NCBI GenBank assembly: GCA_002409745.1
Contig: DHOU01000040.1
Span: 1-49,695 of the forward strand
Direction: 5' to 3'
DNA from: Bacteroidales bacterium UBA5382
GTDB lineage: Bacteria; Bacteroidota; Bacteroidia; Bacteroidales; Dysgonomonadaceae
DNA: 49,695 nucleotides
Shown: positions 16,357-25,709 of the stretch, piece by piece
Numbering within the stretch: the first letter of the stretch is position 1
How the letters are laid out: every line of letters starts with the position of its first letter
Translations under genes and position numbers: made by a program
Notes under the pieces: model-generated
What the model saw: only the letters and a program-made list of their open reading frames with translations
Databases searched by the model: none
Told to the model about the DNA's origin: nothing

Positions 16357-17601
16357 ATGACACACAACACAAGCAATAACAGCCCCGGCACATCCGTTTT
16401 CGATTGCATCGTTATCGGAGGCGGCATCAGCGGCATCTCATTTGCGTATCAGGCAGCAAACAAAGGCGACAGCGTTCTCGTATTGGAAGCGGAGAAGTCC
16501 GTGGGAGGACAAATCGACACCTTCGCGCCGAAACGCTATCCCGACTTTTGGACGGAACTCGGCGCCCATACCTGTTACAATTCCTACACCCGGTTATTAT
16601 CAATCGTTACGGATTCGGCATTACAGCGGGATTTGCTGCCATTGGATAAATGTTCCTATATCTTGCACAACGGGCGGCACCTAAAAAGCGTCGCGTCGCA
16701 GCTATCGTATCTGCCCTTAATCGCACACGGATGGCGGATGTTTTCTTTCTCGAGGGAAGGGAAAACGGTGAAACAAGCCTTTCGCCCGGTGGTGGGCGCG
16801 TCGAACTACGACAAGCTCTTCCGGCGGTTGTTCCGGGCGGTGATTTGCCAGGATGCCGATGAGTATCCGGCGGTATTCTTTTTGAAAAAGAGAAAGGAGC
16901 GGAACAAGGAAATGCCGCGCAAATATTCTTTCAGCAAAGGATTGTCATCGCTCCTACAAGCGATGACAGAGGAAGGAGGCTTCTCCGTCAGGACGAACAG
17001 CGGAGCGGCGAAAGTCACGTTGGCGGATGGAATCTATTCGGTTGAAACATCGGCGGGCGAAACCTTCCGGAGCCGGAATATCGCGCTCGCCACGAATCCC
17101 CAGATAGCTTCGCAATTGACGGCGGACATCGAGCCGGAGGTCAGCGCGCGGCTAAAGACCATCGGCTTGTTCGAATCCGAAGCGATGACGGTGATTGTGG
17201 ACAAGGACAGACTCACCCTGCAAAAAGTGGCGGGCATCATTCCCGTATCGGATGAATTCCTCTCGGCGGTTTCGCGGGATGCGGCGGAACATCCCCGTTT
17301 GCGGGGCTTCACGTTTCATTTTTATAAGGGGCAAAAGACTGAAACGGAAAAACTTCGCCTGATAAGGACGGTTTTGAATATCGATGAAAAAGATATTCTC
17401 GAAACCGCCGCTAAATTGCACGTATTACCCTCTCCCCGCCTCGAACATACCGATATCATCGGGCAAGTGGAAGCGTTACGCCGGCAGGAACATACGTTTT
17501 TCCTGGGAAATTATTATTACGGGTTGTCGTTGGAAGATTGCATCCACCGTTCGGCCGATGAATGCGTGCGATACCGGGCGGTGAATCGGGCATCCGTCTA
17601 A
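16357..17601 (+). CDS. hemG: Protoporphyrinogen oxidase (HemY-type flavoprotein)
   Basis: 414 residues from MTHNTSNN. The FAD-binding Rossmann motif VIGGGISGISFAYQA is followed by LEAEKSVGGQIDT, and the C-terminal GNYYYGLSLEDCIHRSADE closes the FAD fold as in the amine-oxidase/HemY family. The family oxidises protoporphyrinogen IX to protoporphyrin IX, the step after HemN. It is divergent from the receptor-permease-hemN operon across the palindrome at 16291-16314. A longer in-frame start at 16135 would run back through the intergenic region and into the receptor gene, so I rejected it. It is followed by a terminator shared with the convergent alaS. A ferrochelatase gene is not in the window. 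Confidence 0.88.
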   Translation: MTHNTSNNSPGTSVFDCIVIGGGISGISFAYQAANKGDSVLVLEAEKSVGGQIDTFAPKRYPDFWTELGAHTCYNSYTRLLSIVTDSALQRDLLPLDKCSYILHNGRHLKSVASQLSYLPLIAHGWRMFSFSREGKTVKQAFRPVVGASNYDKLFRRLFRAVICQDADEYPAVFFLKKRKERNKEMPRKYSFSKGLSSLLQAMTEEGGFSVRTNSGAAKVTLADGIYSVETSAGETFRSRNIALATNPQIASQLTADIEPEVSARLKTIGLFESEAMTVIVDKDRLTLQKVAGIIPVSDEFLSAVSRDAAEHPRLRGFTFHFYKGQKTETEKLRLIRTVLNIDEKDILETAAKLHVLPSPRLEHTDIIGQVEALRRQEHTFFLGNYYYGLSLEDCIHRSADECVRYRAVNRASV

Positions 17602-17621
17602 CGACTCCCTCCCGTTTGACG

Positions 17622-17657
17622 AATAATGAGCCGGTTGCCGTTCCGGCTGCTTATTTT
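17622..17657 (+). terminator. Rho-independent terminator after hemG
   Basis: AGCCGG (17629-17634) pairs with CCGGCT (17643-17648), and AATAA (17622-17626) with TTATT (17651-17655), giving an extended stem followed by a T-rich run. It lies between the convergent hemG and alaS genes and ends at the alaS stop. Confidence 0.75.
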
Positions 17658-20279
17658 TTATTTCAACTGCTGCATAATCGCTTCCACCGCATCGGCCAGC
17701 CCGTCGGGATTTTTACCTCCTGCCGTCGCGAAGTGCGGTTGTCCGCCTCCTCCGCCCTGAATATGTTTGGCGGCTTCACGAATGATTTTGGCGGCATTCA
17801 AGCCTTTGGCGACCAAATCATCGCTCAACATCAAGGTAATTCCCGGACGACCGTCCGACAAGGTACCTGCCACGAAAAGCATATTCTCCGGCACTTCGTT
17901 TCGCAGCCAGAATGCTATATCTTTTACAACCTCCGGCGGCACCGTTTCCGAAACGGCTTTGAAAACAGAGACTCCGTTAACAATCTCCTTCCGCGAAAGA
18001 ATGGCTTTCTTCAGTCGTTGCGCCTTCTCTTTCGTAAACTCGACGATCTTTTTCTTCATCTCTTCGTTTTCATCGATGAGCTTCCTCAGTCCGGTAAGGA
18101 TTTCCGGAGAACTGCCCACGATCAATTCCCTTATGCCTTGAAGGATATCTTCTTTCTCATACAGATAATCTTCACACGCTTTAGCGGTTACGGCTTCTAT
18201 ACGGCGTACTCCGGCGGCGATGGCGCTTTCGCTCACAATGCGGAATGTTCCGATACGCCCGGTAGACGAGATGTGGGTTCCTCCGCATAATTCGATCGAC
18301 GAGCCGAAGCGTACCGTGCGAACCGTATCACCGTATTTCTCCCCGAATAACGCCATCGCCCCGGCAGCCTTCGCTTCTTCAATCGGCACCTGCCGATGCT
18401 CTTCCAACGGAAAATCACCGCGTATGGCAGCCGTCACCAGCTCTTCCACTTGACGGATTTCCTCACGGGTCATCTTCTGAAAATGAGAGAAGTCGAAGCG
18501 CAACGATTCGGGCGATACATACGATCCCTTCTGTTCGACATGTTTCCCCAACACCTCCCGCAGGGCTTCGTGCATTAAGTGCGTAGCCGTATGGTTGCAC
18601 TCGGTGGCCGTCCGTTTTTGCGTATCAATCCGGGCGAGAAACGTTCCTTCCGTTTCTTCGGGAAGCTTATTCGAAAGATGCAAAGCGAGGTTATTTTCCC
18701 GCTTGGTATCGAAAATCTCAATGGATCCGTTTTCCGTCAGAAGCCAACCGCTATCGCCTACCTGGCCTCCCATTTCGGCATAAAAAGGAGACACCGACAA
18801 AACGATCTGAAAGAAAGACTTGTTTTTTTGTTTCACCTTCCGGTAACGCAGGATGTGCGTTTCGACCTCCGTCTTATCGTAGCCGACAAATTGCGGTTCG
18901 CCGTCGCGCACCAGCACCCAATCGCCAGTTTCTACGGCCGCCGCATGACGCGCCCGTTCTTTCTGCTTACGCATTTCGGCATCGAATCCGTCGTGGTCGA
19001 CGGTCATGCCGTGTTCCCGCAAGATGAGTTCCGTTAAATCCAACGGAAATCCGTAGGTGTCATATAATTTAAAAGCCACCGCGCCTTCGAGTTTCGTTTC
19101 ACCTTTTGCGGTATGCTCTTCCATTTGTTTTTCCAGCAAACGGATGCCCGTCTCCAACGTCCGCAAAAACGACTCTTCCTCTTCCCTGATCACCTTTTCC
19201 ACTAAAGAGCGCTGCGCAAGCAATTCGGGATACGCCTCGCCCATCACATCGACCAACGCCGGTATGAGCTTATACATAAACGCTTCATGCAGGTCGAGGA
19301 AAGTATATCCGTAACGAACGGCGCGGCGCAAGATACGGCGAATCACGTACCCCGCTTTCGCATTCGACGGCAACTGCCCGTCGGTAACCGAAAAAGCGAT
19401 GGTGCGCACATGATCGGCTACGACCCGCATGGCAATGTCTTTTTTAGGATCATCGCCGTAATCGGTTGCCGATACTTCGGCGATCTTCTTGATCAGCGGC
19501 TGAAAGATATCGGTGTCGTAATTCGATTTCTTGCCTTGCACGGCCATGCACAACCGCTCGAAGCCCATCCCCGTATCGATGACTTTTGCCGGCAGGGGAT
19601 CCAGCGATCCGTCCGCCTTGCGGTTATATTGCATAAAAACCAGGTTCCATATTTCGATGACCTGCGGATGGCTTTTATTCACCAGCGACAGCCCGTCGAC
19701 CTTTGCTCGTTCCTCATCGGAACGGATATCGACATGAATTTCCGAACACGGTCCGCAAGGCCCTGTATCGCCCATCTCCCAGAAGTTGTCTTTTTTGTTT
19801 CCATCGATGATGCGGTCGGCAGGCAAGTATTGCGCCCAGTATCCGGCCGCCTCCGTATCGCGCGCAAGGCCTTCTTCTTCGCTTCCTTCGAAAACGGTGG
19901 CGTATAAACGGTCTTTATCGATCTTGATGACTTCGGTCAGGTATTCCCACGCCCATTGGATGGCTTCCCTTTTAAAATAATCGCCGAACGACCAGTTTCC
20001 AAGCATCTCGAACATCGTGTGGTGATAGGTATCGTGCCCCACTTCTTCCAAGTCGTTGTGCTTTCCGCTTACCCGCAGACATTTCTGCGAATCCGTTACG
20101 CGGGGATATTTCGCAGGGACATTCCCCAGGATAATGTCTTTAAACTGATTCATCCCGGCGTTGGTAAACATCAACGTCGGATCGTCCTTAATGACTAAAG
20201 GAGCCGAGGGAACCACCTGATGTCCTTTAGAGGCAAAAAAATCTTTAAACGATTGCCTGATTTGTTTTGAAGTCATCAT
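17658..20279 (-). CDS. alaS: Alanine--tRNA ligase
   Basis: Charges tRNA-Ala. The 873 residues match the family length. The N-terminal class II catalytic domain shows [18 protein letters not shown] and [13 protein letters not shown]. The editing domain has the zinc motif [11 protein letters not shown] together with CGGTH. The C-terminal region ends in [15 protein letters not shown], as in other AlaRS. The tandem ATGs at 20279 and 20276 make the exact start ambiguous by one codon. It is divergent from the MerR gene, with interleaved promoters (-7 at 20318-20325). Confidence 0.98.
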   Translation of the reverse strand: MMTSKQIRQSFKDFFASKGHQVVPSAPLVIKDDPTLMFTNAGMNQFKDIILGNVPAKYPRVTDSQKCLRVSGKHNDLEEVGHDTYHHTMFEMLGNWSFGDYFKREAIQWAWEYLTEVIKIDKDRLYATVFEGSEEEGLARDTEAAGYWAQYLPADRIIDGNKKDNFWEMGDTGPCGPCSEIHVDIRSDEERAKVDGLSLVNKSHPQVIEIWNLVFMQYNRKADGSLDPLPAKVIDTGMGFERLCMAVQGKKSNYDTDIFQPLIKKIAEVSATDYGDDPKKDIAMRVVADHVRTIAFSVTDGQLPSNAKAGYVIRRILRRAVRYGYTFLDLHEAFMYKLIPALVDVMGEAYPELLAQRSLVEKVIREEEESFLRTLETGIRLLEKQMEEHTAKGETKLEGAVAFKLYDTYGFPLDLTELILREHGMTVDHDGFDAEMRKQKERARHAAAVETGDWVLVRDGEPQFVGYDKTEVETHILRYRKVKQKNKSFFQIVLSVSPFYAEMGGQVGDSGWLLTENGSIEIFDTKRENNLALHLSNKLPEETEGTFLARIDTQKRTATECNHTATHLMHEALREVLGKHVEQKGSYVSPESLRFDFSHFQKMTREEIRQVEELVTAAIRGDFPLEEHRQVPIEEAKAAGAMALFGEKYGDTVRTVRFGSSIELCGGTHISSTGRIGTFRIVSESAIAAGVRRIEAVTAKACEDYLYEKEDILQGIRELIVGSSPEILTGLRKLIDENEEMKKKIVEFTKEKAQRLKKAILSRKEIVNGVSVFKAVSETVPPEVVKDIAFWLRNEVPENMLFVAGTLSDGRPGITLMLSDDLVAKGLNAAKIIREAAKHIQGGGGGQPHFATAGGKNPDGLADAVEAIMQQLK

Positions 20280-20313
20280 ATCTTATAAAAAACGAGTTAT
20301 TTCTGATAAATGG

Positions 20314-20345
20314 TTTGCAAAGTTACACTAAAATCTTTATTTTTG
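20314..20345 (+). promoter_or_regulatory. Promoter of the MerR-family gene
   Basis: TTTG (20314-20317), a 20-base spacer and TATTTTTG (20338-20345) match both halves of the Bacteroidota consensus. It lies inside an upstream open extension of the MerR frame, which rules out the ATG at 20310. Confidence 0.65.
20318..20325 (-). promoter_or_regulatory. -7 element of alaS, overlapping the divergent promoter
   Basis: On the minus strand the site reads TAACTTTG, about 40 bases before the alaS start. It abuts the -33 box of the divergent MerR promoter, so the two promoters probably compete. Confidence 0.5.
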
Positions 20346-20423
20346 CCACATCTCTACGCCATTATCCTAAAGATAGGCGCAGATAAACCGACAAACGATT
20401 TTATCCGTATTTTTCAAACACCA

Positions 20424-20822
20424 ATGGGCAAACGAAAGAAACCTATCGACTTCAACAGTAAACGTCTCTTCTTTTCGATTCAGGAAGTAGCCGATCATTT
20501 TGCGGTGAACATCTCGCTGCTCCGTTTTTGGGAAAAAGAGTTCGATACGATCCGCCCGAAAAAAACGCCGGGAGGCACCCGTCAGTATACCCGGGAAGAT
20601 GTGCAACAAATCGAAGTGATTTATCATTTGGTGAAAGAAAAAGGCCTGACCCTCGACGGCGCCCGCCAGACCTTGAAAGAAAAAAAAGACGACCATCTGA
20701 AACGCGTGCAGGTTCTGGACAAGCTTCAGGATATCAAAAAGGAATTGCTTTCGATGGAAGAGGAATTCGACCGGTTGCATGAACATCAAAAATATATCAG
20801 TCCTCATATTGAAAAAGAATAG
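20424..20822 (+). CDS. MerR-family transcriptional regulator
   Basis: 132 residues from MGKRKKPIDF. It has an N-terminal winged HTH of MerR type: FFSIQEVADHFAVNISLLRFWEKEFDTIRP, followed by GGTRQYTREDVQQIEVIYHLVKEKGLTL, which contains the conserved RQY and the second helix-turn-helix. A charged coiled-coil tail of about 45 residues probably forms the dimer. No effector-binding domain or metal-ligand cysteines are visible, so it is one of the small MerR proteins common in this phylum. I chose 20424 over 20310 because a promoter lies between them. The target is unknown. Confidence 0.88.
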   Translation: MGKRKKPIDFNSKRLFFSIQEVADHFAVNISLLRFWEKEFDTIRPKKTPGGTRQYTREDVQQIEVIYHLVKEKGLTLDGARQTLKEKKDDHLKRVQVLDKLQDIKKELLSMEEEFDRLHEHQKYISPHIEKE

Positions 20823-20874
20823 CCCAGATCGAATAACTAAAATCGACGCTTATCACACAAAAAAGAATGATCCG

Positions 20875-22041
20875 ATGAAAAAAATGATCTTTTTAACCAC
20901 GTTGCTTTTCTCTACGATACTTTTTGCGCAAAACGGCGCACCGGTAAAAATGGGTGCCGAAAACACCTCCCTCTATTTTCCCCTTTTACAGGGAAAACGG
21001 GTGGCCGTCATGTCCAACCAAACCGGGATGGTCGGCAATGAGCACCTGGTGGATATGTTGCTGAAGAACGACATCCGCATTGCGGGCATCTTCTCACCCG
21101 AACACGGCTTCCGCGGGACGGCCGACGCCGGGGAGCACGTATCGAGTTCCATAGACGAAAAAACAGGCATCCCTATTTGGTCGCTGTACGGCAGCGGCAG
21201 CGGCAAACCGTCGGCCGATAAGATGAAACAATTCGATGTACTGGTGTTCGATCTGCAAGATGTGGGACTTCGCTTTTATACGTATTACGCCAGCATGGCG
21301 CGCCTGATGGACGCCTGCGCCGAACACGGCAAGAAAATGATCGTATTGGACCGGCCGAATCCCAACGGATTCTACGTGGACGGCCCGATCCTCGACATGA
21401 AATATAAATCCGGCGTGGGATGGTTGCCGATACCGGTTGTTCACGGCATGACCCTCGGCGAACTGGCGTTGATGATCAACGGAGAGAAGTGGTTGCCCGA
21501 AGGCCGCACCTGCGATGTAACGGTCGTCCCGTGCGAAAATTATACGCACCAAACGCGCTACGATTTGCCGGTGGCCCCCTCCCCCAATCTGCCGAATAAC
21601 CATTCCATTTACTTATATCCGTCGACCTGCTTGTTCGAAGGCACCGTCGTGAGCCTCGGGCGCGGCACACCTTATCCGTTTGAGATATACGGGCATCCGA
21701 AGTATAAAGGTTCCGATTTTTCTTTCACTCCCCGCAGCGTGCCCGGTGCGAAGAATCCGCCGCTGTTGAATGAAACGTGCTATGGTGTCGATCTTCGTCC
21801 GGTTTCCGATGAAGTGATTTGGAAAAAAGGGTTCGATTTATCGTATGTCATCGATGCGTACGCCAACCTGCAGATGGGTGAGAAGTTCTTCACCGCTTTC
21901 TTTGAAAAACTGGTCGGCGTGGAGTATATCCGCCAAGACATCATCGCCGGCAAATCGGCCGACGAAATCAAAAAGAAATGGCAAAACGACGTGGAACGGT
22001 TCAAACAACAGCGCAAACCGTATCTGTTGTATGAAGAATAA
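20875..22041 (+). CDS. namZ: DUF1343 protein, NamZ-type exo-beta-N-acetylmuramidase
   Basis: 388 residues from MKKMIFLTT, with a signal peptide (cleavage after about ILFAQ). The family releases terminal N-acetylmuramic acid from peptidoglycan fragments. Characteristic segments are VAVMSNQTGM, IFSPEHGFRG (Glu about 76), FDLQDVGLRFYTY, DRPNPN and GTVVSLGRGTPYPFEIYGHP. It follows the MerR gene by about 50 bases and may be co-transcribed with it. The extracytoplasmic location suggests recycling or scavenging of cell-wall sugars. The upstream start at 20779 overlaps merR and lacks a signal peptide, so I rejected it. The stop codon is part of a direct repeat flanking the palindromic element. Confidence 0.85.
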   Translation: MKKMIFLTTLLFSTILFAQNGAPVKMGAENTSLYFPLLQGKRVAVMSNQTGMVGNEHLVDMLLKNDIRIAGIFSPEHGFRGTADAGEHVSSSIDEKTGIPIWSLYGSGSGKPSADKMKQFDVLVFDLQDVGLRFYTYYASMARLMDACAEHGKKMIVLDRPNPNGFYVDGPILDMKYKSGVGWLPIPVVHGMTLGELALMINGEKWLPEGRTCDVTVVPCENYTHQTRYDLPVAPSPNLPNNHSIYLYPSTCLFEGTVVSLGRGTPYPFEIYGHPKYKGSDFSFTPRSVPGAKNPPLLNETCYGVDLRPVSDEVIWKKGFDLSYVIDAYANLQMGEKFFTAFFEKLVGVEYIRQDIIAGKSADEIKKKWQNDVERFKQQRKPYLLYEE

Positions 22042-22045
22042 TTAA

Positions 22046-22254
22046 TTCAAGTTTCGCAAGCCATATCGTTGCAACTCACCTTCGCCTCCCGATGTTTTGT
22101 GACCCGGTATCGTTCTCGTTCGCTAAAAGAGTAGAACTCGCTTCGCTCAAACAGCTCCTCTTTTTACGCTCATTGCGAACGCCGGGTCCCCACAAAACAT
22201 CTAAAGGGCTCCGTTTGAGTCGCAACGATTACAAACGCACTTGCGAAACTTGAA
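22046..22254. mobile_element. 209-bp palindromic, MITE-like element with direct-repeat flanks
   Basis: Perfect 15-base terminal inverted repeats, TTCAAGTTTCGCAAG (22046-22060) and CTTGCGAAACTTGAA (22240-22254), bound the element. Inner parts also mirror each other: ATCGTTGCAACTC against GAGTCGCAACGAT, and GATGTTTTGTG..ACCCGG against CCGGGTCCCCACAAAACATC, with AAAAGAG/CTCTTTT near the centre. TAATTAA occurs directly on both sides (22039-22045 and 22255-22261), as a target-site duplication would. It encodes no transposase, so it would move only with help from elsewhere or act as a large hairpin. It supplies the last codons of the adjacent toxin gene. Confidence 0.75.
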
Positions 22255-22472
22255 TAATTAATGCGTCTGACATTCTTTCCGAAGCGCAATAAAGATTCAC
22301 TCTGTTGAACAGGCAACGACTCCGCCACAACAGCCAACCGTTTTATTTCATCGTAAAGCCCTTGTAAATAATGAATCGCCGTAAGCGGAGCCTTATAAGT
22401 ATCGCGTATTATAAAACGAAGATTACGGATATCTTCCAATGCAGAATCGGAATAACGAATACGATATTTCAT
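22170..22472 (-). pseudogene. RelE/ParE-type toxin, C terminus replaced by the palindromic element
   Basis: The frame has 100 codons. About 72 N-terminal residues read as a RelE/ParE-superfamily toxin (MKYRIRYSDSALEDIRNL, then HYLQGLYDEIKRLA and FGKNVRRINY). From the residue after RRINY, the remaining roughly 27 codons are encoded by the right half of the palindromic element. The family's last beta-strands, which contain functionally important residues, are missing. It is preceded by an antitoxin-like gene. The toxin is probably inactive, although a stable hybrid protein cannot be excluded. Confidence 0.7.
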
Positions 22473-22501
22473 AACTTGAAATGAGCGTGCATATCGATGC
22501 C

Positions 22502-22735
22502 TTAATCTTCACTCAAATCATCCAATAGTTTCGAAAAGACTTGCCGATGCGTTGGGGCCTTCTCCATGTCTTCCGACAAAACATCTTCAGTAGGGATCGC
22601 TAAACGAGTATATTCCCCTGTCGGTTCATTTACCGCATTCGATGGAAACGTTACCACATCGGGGAATTTTTTCAGATACGCAATAATTTCCCGCCCCTCG
22701 GTCGTATCTGCGTTGATATGTGCAATAATTTTCAT
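22502..22735 (-). CDS. Antitoxin-like small protein paired with the truncated toxin
   Basis: 77 residues. The N-terminal half (MKIIAHINADTTEGREIIAY) and the acidic tail (HRQVFSKLLDDLSED) fit small antitoxin partners of RelE/ParE toxins, but I cannot name a DNA-binding fold. It lies 29 bases before the toxin gene on the same strand. It has a promoter at 22758-22787 and an unusually strong Shine-Dalgarno sequence, AAAGGAGG, eight bases before the ATG, unlike most genes here. With the toxin broken, it may be an orphan antitoxin. Confidence 0.65.
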   Translation of the reverse strand: MKIIAHINADTTEGREIIAYLKKFPDVVTFPSNAVNEPTGEYTRLAIPTEDVLSEDMEKAPTHRQVFSKLLDDLSED

Positions 22736-22757
22736 AAAATCAGCCTCCTTTCACCTG

Positions 22758-22787
22758 CAAATGTAAGCGTTTTCTTCAAAGAACAAA
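22758..22787 (-). promoter_or_regulatory. Promoter of the antitoxin gene
   Basis: On the minus strand TTTG (22784-22787), an 18-base spacer and TACATTTG (22758-22765). The spacer is one base shorter than usual. It is followed by AAAGGAGG before the ATG. Confidence 0.5.
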
Positions 22788-22966
22788 AATTTATTCAACC
22801 TCAAATAGGATAATGACTAATTATGGAACAACCTCGTATCATATAAGAACTTCAGAACTTATTGGATTTCGAGCTTGATAAGGAAACCTATCAACTAAGT
22901 CCATAGCAGCAAAGGATCTAAAAGAATGCTCTCATCTTCTAAAACCATACTTTGCATTTTTTTTTG

Positions 22967-22974
22967 TACTTTTG
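22967..22974 (+). promoter_or_regulatory. -7 element of valS
   Basis: TACTTTTG, followed by a predicted leader of about 14 bases before the ATG at 22995. The 192 bases upstream of it, back to the antitoxin promoter, contain no gene that I can support. Confidence 0.5.
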
Positions 22975-22994
22975 CTCCTTAAATTGAAACATAT

Positions 22995-25616
22995 ATGGAG
23001 ATTGCAAGTAAATATAATCCTGAGGAGGTAGAGGCGAAATGGTATAAATACTGGATGGACAACCGGCTGTTTCATTCCGAACCGGATGAGCGAGAACCGT
23101 TTACCCTGCTTATTCCACCTCCCAACGTGACCGGAATCCTTCACATGGGACACATGTTGAACAATACGATACAGGATGTACTGGTGCGCCGCGCCCGCAT
23201 GCAAGGGAAAAATGCGTGTTGGGTTCCCGGCACCGACCACGCTTCCATCGCTACCGAAGCCAAAGTGGTCAATAAGCTGGCTTCGCAAGGGATCCGCAAA
23301 AACGATCTCTCGCGTGATGAATTCTTGGAGCATGCGTGGGATTGGACTCACGAACACGGGGGCATCATCCTCGAACAATTGAAGCGCCTCGGAGCCTCGT
23401 GCGATTGGGACAGGACGGTGTTCACCATGGACGAGAAACGAACCCAAAGCGTATTGCGTGTATTCTGCGACCTTTACGACAAAGGACTTATCTATCGGGG
23501 CGTACGGATGGTCAACTGGGATCCGCAGGCGCTCACCGCCCTCTCGGACGAGGAGGTGATCCATAAAGAGGTACACGGAAAATTGTATTACTTGCGGTAT
23601 AAAGAAGAGGGATCTGATAATTACGCAGTGATCGCCACTACGCGCCCGGAAACGATTTTCGGCGATACGGCGGTGTGCATTAATCCGAATGATCCGAAAA
23701 ACGCCCATCTGAAAGGGAAGAAACTGATCGTCCCGCTGGCCGGCCGCACGGTGCCGGTCATCGAAGACGAATATGTCGATATCGAATTCGGAACGGGCTG
23801 CCTGAAAGTAACGCCCGCCCACGATGTGAACGACTATATGCTGGGTGAAAAATATAACTTGCCTTCCATCGAGATCTTCCATCCCGACGGAACCCTCAAC
23901 GAACATGGCGGCCGTTACGCCGGTATGGATCGTTTCGCCGTCCGCGAACAAATAGAAAAAGACCTCGAGGAAGCCGGTTTGCTCGAAAAAGTAGAACCAT
24001 ACACGAATAAAGTGGGTTTTTCGGAAAGAACGAATGCCGCTATCGAACCGAAGCTCTCCATGCAATGGTTCCTGAAGATGGACGATCTCGCGCAGCCCGC
24101 CCTCGAAGCGGTAGAGAACGATACCATCCGCTTCTATCCCGAGAAATACAAAAACACCTACCGCCATTGGATGGAGAACATCAAAGATTGGTGCATCAGC
24201 CGCCAATTGTGGTGGGGACATCGCATTCCGGCGTACTTCCTTCCCAAAGGGGGCTACGTGGTGGCGATGACGCGCGAAGAGGCATACAAAAAAGCGCTCC
24301 AAAAAGTCGATTATCCGCTGTCTATCGACGACCTGCGTCAGGATGAAGACGTCCTTGACACCTGGTTTTCGTCGTGGCTATGGCCGATATCGGTCTTCGA
24401 CGGATTCAACGACCCCGATAATAAAGACATTGCGTACTATTATCCGACCAGCGACCTGGTGACAGGCCCCGACATCATCTTTTTCTGGGTGGCGCGCATG
24501 ATTATGTGCGGGTACGAATACCGCCGCGAACCTTGCTTTAAAAACGTGTATTTCACGGGGATCGTGCGCGACAAGCAGGGACGCAAGATGTCGAAACAAC
24601 TCGGCAACTCGCCCGACGCGCTGACACTGATCGACCAATACGGGGCCGACGGCGTGCGCATGGGAATGCTCCTTTCTTCGGCGGCCGGCAACGACTTGCT
24701 CTTCGACGAATCGCTCTGCGAACAGGGACGCAATTTCAATAACAAGATATGGAACGCTTTCCGTCTGATAAAGGGATGGGAGGTGAAGGAAGAGACGCCG
24801 CAACCCGATACGGCGGCCATCGCTATCGAATGGTTCGGGAATCTGCTCTCGAAAAATATCCGCGAGATAGATGATCTGTTTTCGAAATACCGCCTCTCCG
24901 AAGCGCTCATGCAGGTATACCGCCTTTTCTGGGACGAGTTTTCTTCCTGGTACTTGGAGATGATTAAGCCTGCCTATCAACAACCCATCGATAAAGCGAC
25001 TTACGAAGCCACTCTGGGCTTCTTCGACGCCTTGTTGCGCCTCTTGCATCCTTTCATGCCCTTCATCACCGAAGAACTCTGGCAACGTGCGTACGACCGA
25101 CGCGAAGGGGAAAGCATTATGGTGACACGGCAACCGGCTGCCGGCATGGTGGATGAGTCGCTGCTCGACGCTTTCGAAACCGTCAAACAGATTGTCGCCG
25201 GGGTACGAACGATCCGCCTCGAGAAGAATATTCCCAACAAAGAAGCGCTCGTACTCCACACGGGAAGCGGGCATAATGACAAATACAATAGCTTGCTCAC
25301 GAAGATGTGCCACTTGTCGTCCATCGCTCCGGTAACGCAAAAAGAGCCGGGTGCACCGGCTTTCTTTGTCGGTACCTCCGAATACAGCATGCCGTTGCGC
25401 GATAAGATCGACAAAGAAGCGGAACTGAAAAAGCTGACATCCGAACTGGCGTATCAGGAAGGGTTTCTGCAATCGGTATTAAAGAAGCTCGGCAACGAAC
25501 GGTTCGTGCAGAATGCCAAGCCGGAGATTGTCGAAAACGAACGCCGGAAACAGGTCGATGCGGAAGAGAAAATCGCGTTGCTGAAAGAAAGCATCACCGG
25601 TTTGACCCGCGATTGA
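22995..25616 (+). CDS. valS: Valine--tRNA ligase
   Basis: A class I aminoacyl-tRNA synthetase of 873 residues that charges tRNA-Val and edits misactivated threonine. The HIGH-type motif is in [14 protein letters not shown], and the KMSKS-type motif is [13 protein letters not shown]. The editing domain includes [16 protein letters not shown]. The anticodon-binding domain and a C-terminal coiled-coil arm ([19 protein letters not shown]) complete the protein. It is transcribed from its own promoter. The antisense strand contains long open frames that are artefacts of its codon use. Confidence 0.98.
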   Translation: MEIASKYNPEEVEAKWYKYWMDNRLFHSEPDEREPFTLLIPPPNVTGILHMGHMLNNTIQDVLVRRARMQGKNACWVPGTDHASIATEAKVVNKLASQGIRKNDLSRDEFLEHAWDWTHEHGGIILEQLKRLGASCDWDRTVFTMDEKRTQSVLRVFCDLYDKGLIYRGVRMVNWDPQALTALSDEEVIHKEVHGKLYYLRYKEEGSDNYAVIATTRPETIFGDTAVCINPNDPKNAHLKGKKLIVPLAGRTVPVIEDEYVDIEFGTGCLKVTPAHDVNDYMLGEKYNLPSIEIFHPDGTLNEHGGRYAGMDRFAVREQIEKDLEEAGLLEKVEPYTNKVGFSERTNAAIEPKLSMQWFLKMDDLAQPALEAVENDTIRFYPEKYKNTYRHWMENIKDWCISRQLWWGHRIPAYFLPKGGYVVAMTREEAYKKALQKVDYPLSIDDLRQDEDVLDTWFSSWLWPISVFDGFNDPDNKDIAYYYPTSDLVTGPDIIFFWVARMIMCGYEYRREPCFKNVYFTGIVRDKQGRKMSKQLGNSPDALTLIDQYGADGVRMGMLLSSAAGNDLLFDESLCEQGRNFNNKIWNAFRLIKGWEVKEETPQPDTAAIAIEWFGNLLSKNIREIDDLFSKYRLSEALMQVYRLFWDEFSSWYLEMIKPAYQQPIDKATYEATLGFFDALLRLLHPFMPFITEELWQRAYDRREGESIMVTRQPAAGMVDESLLDAFETVKQIVAGVRTIRLEKNIPNKEALVLHTGSGHNDKYNSLLTKMCHLSSIAPVTQKEPGAPAFFVGTSEYSMPLRDKIDKEAELKKLTSELAYQEGFLQSVLKKLGNERFVQNAKPEIVENERRKQVDAEEKIALLKESITGLTRD

Positions 25617-25709
25617 GCCCGTTTGGCTACTATAAGCGGTGTAATGGATAAAAGACGAATGAAATAAAAAATCACGGCAAATAGCCGTTTGACGGGGAGG
25701 GGACAAAAT

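Noticed and set aside
22791..22966. Gene remnant between the antitoxin promoter and valS
   Set aside because: Short frames such as ELQNLLDFELDKETYQLSP look protein-like but are bounded by stops within about 20 codons and have no start; insufficient evidence.
22932..24302. Long open frame on the minus strand opposite valS (about 456 codons)
   Set aside because: It lies wholly over a well-conserved tRNA ligase gene and encodes no recognisable motif; stop-free antisense frames are common here because of codon usage.
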